Below are positions 21,558-32,878 of a DNA stretch of 64,000 nt, in pieces. Location: the NCBI GenBank assembly GCA_024195585.1, contig SWBL01000112.1, positions 62,001 through 126,000 on the forward strand, read 5' to 3'. The DNA comes from Aureobasidium sp. EXF-3400 (Eukaryota; Ascomycota; Dothideomycetes; Dothideales; Saccotheciaceae). How positions within the stretch are numbered: the stretch's first letter is position 1; each line of letters starts with the position of its first letter. The translations under genes were made by a program, and so were the position numbers. The notes beneath the pieces are model-generated. The model saw nothing but the letters and a program-made list of their open reading frames with translations, had not been told where the DNA came from and ran no database searches.

Positions 21558-23077
21558 GACTGTAGTGGTTTGTAGTTAGGGAGAACAAGGTATGCGGCAA
21601 AGTCAAAAGGAATGAAGCAACGAATGAGTTTGGGGAAACAAGTTGGATGCGATGCGGGCCCGGTACGAGGGACGATGTAATACGAAAGTTTCTCGCAAGC
21701 CTCAGACAGTTTACCCAAGCTAATATATCATCAGATAACCGCCTTCAGACCTACGTAGTCATGTCGTGCGAAGGGGCCGCATGCAGCCGCCCCTCTCTAA
21801 AAGCGTTCTTTGCCAAGCGTGTGATCGCAGCAGAACATGCTACAAACCAGGCCTCTCACCAAGCCCAAGTCGACTGTTAACAAGGGGCTAATTAGCATTC
21901 ATTTCTTGAATGGGGAACAAGGCCATCTAGTCCAACGTCCTGTCACCTTCCGGCTGACACCGTTTCACAAATTCTCGACCGTTGTATCCCAACTCAGCTA
22001 TATGTTATTGTCCGTTGGAAAGGAGTTGCACCATGACTACAAAACCATCGACACCCCAGTGGCCAAGAAGTGAAGGATCGGCACACGGAAAATATCTTGA
22101 CATCGCCTATCATGGTGGGGTCTGTGGAGATTGCGCCAAAGCACAAGGGCACCAAGGGTTTTGTTTGAGAAATCGTCTTCTCTTCCGCCTTCCGAAAGTC
22201 AACCGCGAGATCGGCATCCTCACGTGTGCTGGAGAGTTAAAACCCCTATCAATATATCAAAACGTTCGTATCGAGGATCCTACAAGCTCAGCTGCCCACC
22301 CACCTGGAGCTGAAGCAAAATCACACAATCCCTCCACCATGGATGAAACGCGCAATGAATCGATTTACGTCCAGTCCACGTATGCATCCGGGGTTTCGGT
22401 CTTGTCAATGCCGCGACCGGAAAATAGGCAATCCTATCCACTATCTGCAGAACGCCACCAGGCTTGGGGCGTTCGTGGCTGCATCCATCCCGAGAGCTAA
22501 TCAGAGCCACTTCAGATTGCTGGGTAAATACAAACATGAATACGCATGTTTGACCGACTGCAAGCGGCAGTTGGCAATTCGCATTCTTCGGGTCCTCGGC
22601 ATAATCATGAGCATGGATCTTGAGTTCCTGAGCTGCATCACCATATCTGATCGCATAGCAAACCATGCCCAGCCAGGTTTGTGCTAGGATGTTCCGTAGC
22701 GATGCAGTACCATTATGCAAGCTACGAAAATGCAGAGATTGGTCCAAACCAGACATGGATGTAAGTTGACGAAAGCTGGGCGATCGACAAGTCAACAAAT
22801 GTTTCTCGTTCGCTGACGGCACCGCATATCCTTGCAAGTACACCTATACGCGTCACGCACCTTGAATAAACGTGACAAAGATTGCAGTTAGGTACTTCGA
22901 GCGCATGGCGCTGATCAGAATCATCAGATTGATCGGATATTACAAGAACGTGTGTATAGACATGATGAAACCCACCCAACCAAACTCCCAGCAGCGCTGT
23001 CTAGTTTTAAAACCATGCCGTGATCATGTCCCAAGAAGGAAATAGTAAAAAGGAATGCCAGAATCCTTTGTAGATTA
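21558..23077. other. Intergenic, no gene recognised
   Basis: Contains the transporter promoter and the UGDH 3' region. The longest reading frame (minus strand, 22280-22843) has no domain features and biased composition, so I do not call it. Confidence 0.5.
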
Positions 23078-24754
23078 TCATTGGAACGAGTTGCCTCTGC
23101 CGATGCATTCGACGCGGAAGCCCAACCGTTGCAACTTGCCAGCGTCAATCACTCTACGGCCGTCAAAAACGAATGCTGGACGTTCCATAATGTCGAAGAT
23201 CTGTTCCCAATCGACCTTGGCGTTTTGTGCTTCGGCGTGCTTGAGAGCGGTTTTGGGGTTGTAGCGTTCGCGTGCAGATTTGTCCGCAGGTGTCATCTCC
23301 ATTTCGTTGTCAGAGGAGTGCTCTGAAGCGACAGGACTGGGCAACAATTGTTGAGCGTTCTCAGTACCAGTCTTCTTGGCAGGGACAACATCCTTGTTGG
23401 AGAACTCGTCCCACTCGGTGAGGACAATGACGGCGTGAGACTCGGAAGCACAGTCGTATGGGTTCTTCGCGATCGAAACGTACTTCTCAACATCATCAAT
23501 GTGGCATCCGCTGATGTCGAGCTCCTCCCAGATTTGTGCCTTTGTGACTTGAGGGTCGTAAATGCAGACCTTGGCTTGCTCGGCGATAAGATCCTTGACA
23601 ACGGAGATGGCAGCGCTCTCACGAGTATCGGCAGTGTTCTTCTTGTATGAGAAACCGTAAACGGCAATCTTCTTGCCAGTCAGAGTTCCATATAGTGTTG
23701 AAATGATGCGCTTAGTGAAGCGAGACTTCTGCCATTCGTTGATAGCGACAACAGACTGCCAGTAAGCGGCGACCTCGGGGAGATGCAATGTTTCGGCCAT
23801 GTATGAAAGGTTGAGCACATCCTTGCGGAAACAGGAACCACCGAATCCGACTGAGGCTTGCAGCATGCGCGAGCCGATTCTACTGTCCAGACCTGCGGCA
23901 TATGCAATCTCGCCAACATCGGCACCAGTAGCCTCGCAGATTGCGCTCAGAGCGTTGATACTGCTGATACGCTGAGCCAGCAATGCGTTGGCAGCGAGCT
24001 TGGCGAGCTCCGATGACCAGATGTTTGTCTTCAAGATGTTCTCCTTGGGGACCCAACTGCCGTATAGGTCTGCCAGGACCTCTGCTGCCTCAAGACCGCT
24101 GGGTGTTTGCATAGAACCGATCAGGATACGGTCTGGTCTCATGAGATCGGCCACAGCGGTACCCTCAGCCAAGAACTCTGGGTTCGACAGAATCTCGAAG
24201 TTGAGGCCGGGCCTGCCAATGGCCTTGAGAATCTCTCTCATGTTGGCAGCAGTTCTGCAGGGAACAGTGCTCTTCTCAACGATGATGGTGTCTTTCTCAG
24301 CCTCGGCGGCGATCATGCGAGTGGCAGATTCGAAGTAGGCCATGTTAGGTGCCTTGCCAGCACCAATACCGGCGGTCTTTGTAGGGGTGTTGACACAGAT
24401 GAAGACAATGTCGGCACGCTTGATGGTGCCTCTGACATCGGTGGTGAAGAAGAGGTTCTGAGGGCGGACTTCAGCATCACGCGCCTCCTTGACGACGGGA
24501 AGGAGACCAGGCTCGTAGATGGGGAGGGCGTCCGAGTTCCATGCTGCGATGCGGGTTTCGCTCAAGTCGACAACGCTGACCTCGACGTCAGGATTCTTGA
24601 GGGCAAGAACAGCACCACTGGGGCCACCCTGTGATATAGGAAGTCTTGTTAGCCTTGGTCGGCAGATGGTCTCGTGGCAGCTCGTATTCAAATAAGATTA
24701 ACTTACGACAAAGCCGGCGCCAATGAAGCAAACACTCTTCACAGGACCCATCAT
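23078..24754 (-). CDS. UDP-glucose 6-dehydrogenase
   Basis: Two exons, 24754-24707 and 24628-23078 (78-nt intron), give 532 residues. The enzyme oxidises UDP-glucose to UDP-glucuronate with two NAD+. The NAD-binding loop GAGFVGGPSG spans the splice junction, which proves the short first exon. Other hallmarks are FICVNTPTK, VEKSTVPC, ILSNPEFLAEGTAV, SSELAKLAANALLAQRISS (catalytic Lys), and GFGGSCFRKD with the catalytic Cys near residue 282. The C-terminal domain has AVYGFSYKKNTADTRESAA. An insertion rich in Ser/Glu near 430-470 is typical of fungal forms. It is cytosolic and the product feeds glucuronate- or xylose-containing glycans. It is divergent from the glycosyltransferase gene at 25629. 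Confidence 0.95.
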
Positions 24755-25628
24755 GTAATGTGCTAATTCGAGGTTTGAAAGAATGTGAGAAAGTGAGAGA
24801 GATTGATGAAGGAGAGTTTATTCGAAGCACAATGTAAACACTAAGTTAAGTAGTTCTTGGGCAATCATGGACTGACACAAGATGGTTAAGGAGATCCCTC
24901 GCTTCAATAATCGGCCTTAGCCGAGAGAATCTGCAGGGGACGGACGCCGTTTTAGGATCAACCCTGTACAAATAATATAGACGCCCGCGGCGGGACAAGA
25001 TTCCTTCACCCGTTGGTAAAAGGAGAAGCTGGGCATAATAAACGTTTGACTGCATTCTTGCTCACCACGCGACTCACTGATGCAGGATCCGACGGCACGC
25101 CAAAGCCGTCTTGTCAGACGACCTTTCAGTTACTGTATTACACCCAAGCTATCAAATGGCAAGGTTCATCTCGTATCATCGTACCTGTACCTTGGCTAAG
25201 CCTTGGTTCCTTGGAACTAGTCCCGAGGGCTCAAGATCGGTTGCCGGGACCTGGTGATGTGGACCATTCATGTAGAAAGTCCGTCTTGGAGTCTGACTCG
25301 TCAGTCTTGGCCGACCCTTGGCGTACAACGTTAGCGTCTCCTTTTATCTCCAGTGCTTAAGCGCTAAAGACCGTCAGGCTTCAGCTGCATCTTGTCAGTA
25401 GGGACAGTGTCCACATCACTGTTCGACCTCTATAGTGCTATGTAATCGCACGATAAGGGAGCCCCTGTCAGCTTCTACGCGATCGTTCTTGACAAGTTGA
25501 CAAGTACCACTTGGGTTATCCACAATCCGCCAGTACCCGATTCAGAGAACTTTGATCCCTTGCATCCTATCCAACTCTTCATGCGCCTGTGAGAGTGCGC
25601 GTCCTTCTTTTTTTGTTTTACTGTTACC
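24755..25628. other. Divergent intergenic region between UGDH and glycosyltransferase
   Basis: Promoters of two divergent genes. Pyrimidine- and purine-rich leaders flank both start codons. No gene recognised. Confidence 0.5.
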
Positions 25629-27267
25629 ATGGCTCTCTCCTCGCTGTCCAGGTCCGACATGTCATTCAGTGATATGGGTCGCTCCATCTTAAGACCGAGG
25701 TGGATTTTTGGTTTCGCTGTCGTCCTCGTAACCTTAATCACACTGTTTACACACACGGCATCTCACTCTGTCAGCGGTCTGGTCGGTTCCATCAGTACTT
25801 CAGTAAGTGCCCTGCACACTCACCACGACACTTGAATTCTGACCACGCTACCAGAAACCCTCAACCTCCACAACCTCCACATCGTCAACCGCCAATGGCA
25901 AGGCTGGTCTCCACTACCTTATCCCTGCAACAAGTAGCAACAGAGACTTCTGCAAGCTTCTCCTCTCCTCCACCATCCTCGACTACCCCACTCCCGTCTT
26001 GATCAACTGGGGCGCTCATGAAGAGGCCAATCCGTACAAGCAGCATCTTGCCAAAGTCGAGACTCTGCTTGCTTACATGAAGAGGCTGAAGCCCATCAGC
26101 AAGGAAGATGATTTGGTCCTCATTCTGGACGGCTACGACGTCTGGTTCCAATTGCGACCAGATGTTCTGCTCAAGAGATATTTCGAAATGAACGCAAACC
26201 TCGACCAGCGAACCATTCAGGCATTTGGTCAAGACGCTTTCGACAAGGGTGATCACCGTACCACCGTCATTTTCGGTCCAGACAAGATCTGTTGGCCCAT
26301 CGACTTCAGTCGCCCCGCCTGCTGGGCCGTTCCTCATACTGGTCTCTCCCCGACCGCTTTTGGCCCTGAAGAGAATGATTTCAGAGAGACACACAATGAG
26401 CCTAGATGGTTGAATTCGGGAACAATCATGGGACCTATCCAGGACATGATTGACGTATTCCAAGCTACCCTCGACCTTATCCACTACAACCACACCACAG
26501 ACTCGGATCAGTTCTACTTTGCCAATGTATTTGGTGATCAAGAGTTTGCTCGTCTGTCTCTGGACCAAGACATTCTCGAGAAACAATCCAAGGAGAGGTA
26601 TAGAGAGGAGTTCCAACAGGAAGAAGATCCTCCGCGTCAGATTCCTGAACTCCACGAAGGGCAGAGAACCGAGTATCACATTGGCATCGACTACTTCTCG
26701 GCCATGTTCCAAACTTTGGCTTTCTACAAACAATTCCTAGCCTGGATTCGTCCAAGTGACTCGTGGGCAACCATAACGAACGACGCCGGTGATGTTTCTC
26801 AAGAGAGATACGGATTCAAGGTGGCAGAGGATATTTCTTCTTCACTCGCACCCTTCGCCGCGTTCGATGCCTCGCCACCTTTATCCAACAGCTCGGTGGA
26901 TTACCCTAAGTCCTGGGAAGACGTTAGTCTTTGCGTCAACACAGTCACTGATCTGGCCCCCGTCACTTTGCACTTTACTGGTGAGAAGGCTTTGCGCGAG
27001 TTATGGTGGGACAAGCTATGGTTCTATGAAGACGCTGAAGAACTTCGCAAAGCTAGCTTGAGACTACCCGACCGGCCTATTAGCGAGGAACCTATTGCAG
27101 GCAAGACGTGGTACAAGATTGAATCCAATGATCCAGAGGCAGGAAAAGGAGGAGCATGGGCTGACAATGGTGGTTGGCACTCATGGACGAGTCTGTGCAA
27201 GACATATGAGGATCAAATTTTCCCTCGAAAAACATTTAAGAAGAAGGGGCCTCATCAGCACTCGTAG
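25629..27267 (+). CDS. Type II membrane glycosyltransferase, PLOD/LH3-like GT fold (paralog A)
   Basis: Two exons, 25629-25802 and 25855-27267, give 528 residues. A short cytosolic N-terminus is followed by one membrane helix (FGFAVVLVTLITLF, about residues 26-42) and a Ser/Thr-rich stem, so a Golgi or ER luminal domain is expected. The catalytic region resembles the glycosyltransferase domain of procollagen lysyl hydroxylases: DDLVLILDGYDVWFQLRP (Asp-x-x-Asp metal motif), TVIFGPDKICWP, RWLNSGTIMGP and DSDQFYFANVF. It likely uses a UDP-sugar. Acceptor and sugar are unknown. The neighbour at 27898 is a tandem paralog. Confidence 0.8.
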
Positions 27268-27897
27268 AGACTGATTGTTGTCCTGGAGTTCATACAAAAA
27301 TAATACATCTTTAATGCACCAAATAATCTCAGGTGACTACCTACCCAATTTGGTTTGTGACCTGCGTGCGTAAAAGAGGAACATGTCTCTAGGATTTCGG
27401 TCCCTCTTCCGATGCTCGGGTTCCGCTATGTACTATTGGGGCTCTCCGTAACGGCGTTCCTATTAAAAGGTGGCTTTTTCAGCTGGAAGGGCAGCATACA
27501 TGGATAGACTATGCATAATCGGAGAGAACGGGCGCTGCAAGCTGGCAATTTTGTTAGCGAGTATGGCGAAAACCCTTTTTAAGGGGTTCCCAACCTGTAG
27601 GCTTACCCTGGTTATTTCATTTTGTGGCCGCACGGCTCATGAGTACTCGGCGCTCGCAGGAAGCGTCGACTCGCCCGCGCGCCGTTTTTACTAGGTACAC
27701 TGATCTATTACTTAGGGAGTCAGGTTTGCACATGCGCGCGAAACACAAGTTGTCCTGACTCTCTTTACAACAAGACCGCCGTCCAGGGGTTCTGTGAATT
27801 TCTTCCGTCTTTTGCTTGCGATATCCATTCTTTTGCTCTATCTCGGCTGGTTTCTTTGTTCTCGGATTTTCGACCCCTTCGTGACGACCGCCTCACG
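27268..27897. other. Intergenic between tandem glycosyltransferases
   Basis: Terminator of paralog A and promoter of paralog B. No gene recognised. Confidence 0.5.
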
Positions 27898-29610
27898 ATG
27901 TCCGTTCAAGGTGTCGTGAATAAGCTCAAGCAAAGCTTGTGGCAAGGTAGTGGTCCAAATTATGAAAGGGTTGATCACCTTGAAGATGGTTTCGAAAAAG
28001 AGCACACCACCAACAAAAGGCGATCTACACGACATGCCAAACCGGTGATCATAATCCTTGGGTCTTTACTCGCCATTTTTCTATTTCTATCTTCGGTATG
28101 TGACTTCGCATCCTTCTGATATTTTCTTCCGACCAATCTAACAATATAGGGTGGCCATGGCTCTGCCAAAACCATCATTTCCTCCAAGGAGACATTGTTA
28201 CCACCAGCTTACCTCCGGATGCTTTTCCCGCTGAGGTATGCTGATGCCAATTATTGCAAAACTGTTCTTAGTACCGCCATCCTGAACTATCCGGAGCCAA
28301 TGTTGATAGGATTCGCGGGTAAGAAGGAGGAGGAGGAGAAGGACGAAAATGCTGACTCCACTCTGGACTTGGCTCAACGCATTTCTCGCAAGACCAGTAT
28401 CCTTGGCATCGACAAGCATCTTAGGAACATCTCAACAACTTTCGATGAGGATCTGGTGATTATTGCCGATGGTCTTAACACCTGGTTCCAGTTGCGTCCC
28501 CAAACACTTCTTGACCGGTACTTTGAATCGAACAGAAATGCAGATGAGCGCATTAGAAAGGAACTCGGCGTGAATGCTGACGTCCTGAGCATTCGTCAGA
28601 AAATCATCTTCGGTGCTCAAAGAGATTGCTCGCCTTGGAACGCAGAGGATCCAGCTTGCACAGCAGTTCCCGAATCCACACTGCCCAATGACATCTATGG
28701 CCCGCAGACTGATGCTGAAGCTGGTGAGGGAAAGGATCCATTCACGAAGCGTCACCCACGATACATCAACTCTGGCTTCGCTATGGGCCCCGTCAAGGAA
28801 ATGCGTAAGCTCTACGCTGAGGCCGCGAAACGCGTCATGGGTGACCAACATCTCCAAGATGAAGGTAAAGTTCTTGGTCAACTTTTCGCCGAGCAAGAGA
28901 TGGCTCGTGTATCCTACAAGGCGCCATCGGCCACACTTGGCTCGTGGCTTTCGTCATTCTGGGAGAGTGCCAGCGCAGTTGAGGATAGAAAGGCACAGCA
29001 GTTGAGAGAGACTGACCTCTCACGAGAGTACGGAATTGGCTTGGATTATGCTAGTGGACTTGCCTTCGAGGCTGCCCACGCCGACGGCGACATGGAGTTC
29101 GTCAAGTTTGGTGACGCGGCATCAGTGCATGCAGCCAACGCTAAGCACGGTATCAGTGATAGCCGAATCAGCCAAATCGCGCCTGATGTTGGTGCATCTC
29201 TGCCGCCATTTTGGACCTACAGTCAGGAGATCCTTCCTCCCCGCAACACATCGTGGACAAATGTGTCTCTCCTGACAAATGCCTGGACTGGAGTCACACC
29301 CGCTATCATTCAGCACGACACGAACAACTATCGCAGTGGTTCGCAGCGCGAAACATGGTGGGCCCATATGTGGTACCAAAATTATGCGCGCAAGTTGTTC
29401 GATGTCCATGTCCAAATGCCTATCGGCCCCGTCGCCATCTCTGGCTACAATGCTTCATCTCGCCGTCAGTGGTGGGGTGATGAAGATTGGAAGGGCGGTG
29501 CAAGGAACGAGACCAAGTACTGGTGGAGATATGAGGATGTGTGTGGAGGAACAGAGACCGAAGTCTTCAGAGACAACAAAGGTCCGTGGTACCTTCCATC
29601 CAATCATTAG
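27898..29610 (+). CDS. Type II membrane glycosyltransferase-like protein (paralog B)
   Basis: Two exons, 27898-28095 and 28150-29610, give 552 residues. One membrane helix (VIIILGSLLAIFLFLSS, about residues 49-66) follows a 48-residue cytosolic part. The luminal region aligns with paralog A along its length: CKTVLSTAILNYPEP, EDLVIIADGLNTWFQLRP, KIIFGAQRDCSPWN, RYINSGFAMGP and LFAEQEMARVS. The metal motif DGYD of paralog A is DGLN here, so the second Asp is replaced by Asn. Activity may therefore be altered or lost, while the fold and the flanking blocks are kept. The intron position near the end of the membrane helix matches paralog A, supporting tandem duplication. Confidence 0.78.
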
Positions 29611-29789
29611 GGGCTGTTCATTGTATCTGCACTTGTAATGTTAGAAATCTACATACCGATTTTTTTCACGATCATAGTCTTCCCGAAAACTCTGAAAGCG
29701 ACTGCACGGATGTCAAGGACGTGGCTTATCACCTCCTGAGTCGCTTGGTATAGTTTTGCAAATTCTAGTTGTTTATATATTTCGTGATC

Positions 29790-30823
29790 TTACTCCTGCC
29801 ATTCCTGCGTCTTGTATGACGGCGCCACTGGACTACTGCCATACCATTGAGTAGATGTTGTTGACGCCGAATCGAGGTCGTGTGTGTTGATGCGTAATTT
29901 TCTGCTGGTGTCAGGCAGCTCAGTTCGGTGCTCAGCTGGCAGTTCTACACGGCTGCCCTCAGGTAGTTCCAAAATCCGTCCATCGGGGAGTTCGACCAGT
30001 ATCGTGGCTGGTAATGCAGCTGGCATCTCGACTCGAGCACTATCCGGAAGCTCTGTACGAGAAGAAGAGGTGTCTGGCGCCTCGGCATGTGAGGGCACGT
30101 TGGGGACTTCTACTGCAGCTGGAGCTGGTAAGGTAGTGTCCTGTAGCCCAATAGCATCTGGTTCAGCATTAGGCTCGATGGACTCTGTCTTCGAACCAGC
30201 ATCGCCGGCCTCAACATCGTTGGAGCTCTCAAGGTTACGCTGTTCTCGTGACATTTGCCGATGAACATGTACTTCCCAGATCTCCAGCAAGAATGGAATA
30301 CAGTGTAGGATCCCCAAAACCAGGCCAAAGCACCAAGGTATTCAAAAAACCCCTTGTCCTCTACGGGATATCCCATCATAAGGCCAATCGGGGGAATACT
30401 GCATATTCACGACCAGGACCGCAACTAGTAGCAAGCCAGTGATGAGGTCCAGAGAAAGCAACCACCCAGGGTTGATAGTGACCTTCCTTCGCAAGAGAAA
30501 CAAGAACGTGATTGCGATCGCATTGGTCACGAACGATAGCAGTGGCTGTGTCCCATTGTGCTTAGCTCCCATCCCGGACAGAATCAAAAACAGATTACAG
30601 TACTTACAGCTACGATGAAAAGCACACTGCCGAGATACATGGTATCGACATCGTAAGCTTCTGACCAATCATTGTATAAGATACCGAACACAATCAAATC
30701 TGTCACAGCGGCGACGATGGACAGCCAACGAAGAGCAGACCTCAGGTACCAGTATTTGTTGTAGCCACCCGAGATGTATCGCCATCTAGCAATCCCTTTG
30801 GCGTGTCGTATCGGTGTAGTCAT
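29790..30823 (-). pseudogene. Four-helix membrane protein with in-frame stop (MARVEL-like), frame broken
   Basis: Exon 1 is 30823-30608 and exon 2 starts at 30545 (62-nt intron). The reading gives three membrane helices (WLSIVAAVTDLIVFGILY; YLGSVLFIVAPLLSFVTNAIAI; LLSLDLITGLLLVAVLVV) and stops at a TGA at 30344-30342, 139 residues. Directly beyond the stop, in the same frame, coding-like sequence continues to 29790: ILHCIPFLLEIWEVHVHRQ, then about 150 Glu/Pro/Ser-rich residues with ELPD/VELP repeats. The first half of helix 4 (EYLGALAWFWGS) is readable only in another frame. So this is a recent pseudogene, a sequencing error, or a gene with an intron I could not place; a 93-nt candidate would remove helix 4. 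Confidence 0.55.
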
Positions 30824-31320
30824 CCTGTGAGATCCCAGGTCTCTCGTAATGTGCTTCGTATTCCTGTCTGGCGGCCAATTCTCAAAGGTGTGGAGTAGAG
30901 GACGAAAAGGGTGCCCGTGTGCTGAGAAGGAGTCATCAATGCCACATCCGGCATGTACTCACTCTGCCCGGCGCCGTCGCTCTTGCGGCTTGAAGATCTG
31001 TTCAAGTGTTTGGGAGCGGGGTGTGTCTCCGATGTTTTGGGAAAAGACCGAAGAAGATCGCAGGAGCGAAGGATCTAGCGCCAAAATCCACCACAACTTT
31101 TTTTGAACCAAGGAAAGCAGGAGACAAAATTAGACACATCCATCGACGCGATCGTCGCCATGATTTCTTTTGTACTTCGAGGGACTGCTGCGCCGCAACC
31201 CCGAGTGTTATCAAAACTCCAGAACATCTTGCTTTCAGACTTTTCGCTCTGAAGAGGCTAGCAGGCATTCAACCACGATTCTGCAGCTTACGAAGTTCAC
31301 AGTCATACCTTTCGTGTGAA

Positions 31321-31408
31321 GGCCACGATGGCTGGACATCGCCTACCACAGAAGGATACTGGCCGAAGGAGCGGGGACCGTACCGTCCCTGCAAAGGCCA
31401 CGATGGCT
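31321..31408 (+). repeat. Short direct repeat, 75-bp spacing
   Basis: GGCCACGATGGCT occurs at 31321 and again at 31396, each followed by a similar GAACAT/GGACAT stretch and GCC. Function unknown. Confidence 0.6.
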
Positions 31409-31576
31409 GAACATTGCCGGCAGCGAAAGGCGCTTGAGTCGAGAAGTGCGGTGCATATCAGAGCGGCTGGGTGTTAGGGACAACAGAGGGAATCTGTTAG
31501 AGAAATTGGGTGCACATCGCCCTTGTGAAGGCCAGGTACTTGGGAGTTGCCAAACGGGCCAGGGACAGAGCTTGCA

Positions 31577-31600
31577 GGCTGATCCGATGGAGGATCAGCC
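31577..31600. repeat. Perfect 9-bp hairpin
   Basis: GGCTGATCC and GGATCAGCC are exact inverse complements separated by six bases. There is no T run after it and no nearby gene end, so a terminator role is not supported. Confidence 0.6.
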
Positions 31601-31734
31601 GTAGTCCACGCGCGTTCAGAAGAAGGCCCTGTTAAGTAGGTCTCCGTCGCTCAAGGCGTTTCTCCTGAGCGAGGTCTATCCATGCCATGCGAGCGAGCGA
31701 ATACGCGCTGTTGTTTATTCGTTGCCGCTTGGGC

Positions 31735-32460
31735 TCACGGTGTGAATGAGATTCGCTGGTGCACTGCTACACCGAAGATCTCGGCGAGAACACGTCGAGT
31801 CGACCCGAGAGTGTCGCGAGAGATCGTTCATGTCTATACTTGACATATCCCAGGTGCGAAATGTACGCGAAATCGGGTTCTCGGTCTGGCTCTTACCAAG
31901 TGCGAATTTGGTAGTGTCCCTAGTGAGGTATGCCGTTTCAGCGAGGAAGCATCGAGTCATCCCGAGGACATTCTGAGGGTAAATTAAGGACTATCCTCTC
32001 AATCGTCCGAGTGTAACATGCAGGGAAGGTACAGCCCTCGGAAGTGCAGAGGTGGGTCGGATTTTGGTGATACCGCAGTGAGGCTGGTGTTCTCAGCGAG
32101 AGCAGGTCGAGTGGGTCCAAGTATGTTACGAGAAGGTATCAGTGACTCAAGAGAAGATCTAAGTGCAAAATCTATGATTAGATAGGTCCTCGGGCAGAGC
32201 AAGTGTAGTCGACTTTGAGTAGTACCGTAGATAAGACTGGTTTTGTTAGCGAGAGCAGGTCGAGTGAGTCCAAATATGTCACGAGAAGTTATCAGTGGTT
32301 GTTCTCTTCAAGATTTATGTGCAACATGTATGATTGATCAAGTCCTCGGTCAGAGCATGGGTGGTCGAGTTTTGATGGCGTGGAAGGTAAGGCTTACGAT
32401 ATCGGCGAGAGCGTGTCGAGTGAATCCGAGGATACTGCGAGAAGTCGTCTTATTCACTCA
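31735..32460. repeat. Five diverged tandem copies of a ~155-bp unit
   Basis: A core like GCGAGAGCAGGTCGAGTG, followed by TCC and a later CGAGA, begins at 31784, 31941, 32096, 32249 and 32405. Intervals are 157, 155, 153 and 156 bases. Flanking parts of the unit also match, for example GTCCTCGG about 75 bases after the core and a TTTTGGTGAT-like stretch before it. Copies 3 and 4 are the most alike. No long reading frame crosses the units. Confidence 0.75.
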
Positions 32461-32878
32461 TTCATGACCGCTGACGAAGACGAGAGACAGGAAAAAAAGT
32501 TCCTCTGCTGTGGTTGGAGGGGGTGTATGAAACATCACTTTCAGGCAGGCGTTGGTTTGAAGCTGTGCTACTGCCAAAAAAAACAAAAAAAAAAAACAGC
32601 CTTGCTTCGGCTGGCGTCGATGAAGTATGAACGTGATCTGACCCTCCCAGTGCTGAAGGCTCACATAACATAGCTGTAAAAAGTCACAATATGATGTCCA
32701 GGGAGAGACGTTCATCTCAGGGGATCTCAATGGCCACACCCCTGATTCTAAACAATACTGTGCATTTCCATAGTGTACAATAGCACCGTGGGTCATCGTG
32801 GGAGATACCGAAGAACATGTAAGCTTAACTGGACTTGTATTCAAATCTACTGGGGTATACAACAACAAAATCCGTCCA

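Larger units (their letters stand above)
30824..32878. other. Non-coding, repeat-bearing intergenic region
   Basis: No gene recognised over 2 kb. It contains a duplicated 13-base motif, a perfect hairpin and five diverged copies of a unit of about 155 bp, each listed separately, plus an A-rich run at about 32577-32597. Confidence 0.6.

Noticed and set aside
22280..22843. 187-residue minus-strand reading frame between transporter and UGDH
   Set aside because: No domain, biased composition, overlapping open frames on both strands and no supporting splice structure.
30344..30377. AT-AC (U12-type) intron starting atatcc in the broken membrane gene
   Set aside because: Only 34 nt, no U12 branch site, and the downstream frame still does not match.
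32577..32600. A-rich run as the tail of a retrotransposon
   Set aside because: No reverse transcriptase remnant, no target-site duplication and no Pol III boxes nearby were seen.
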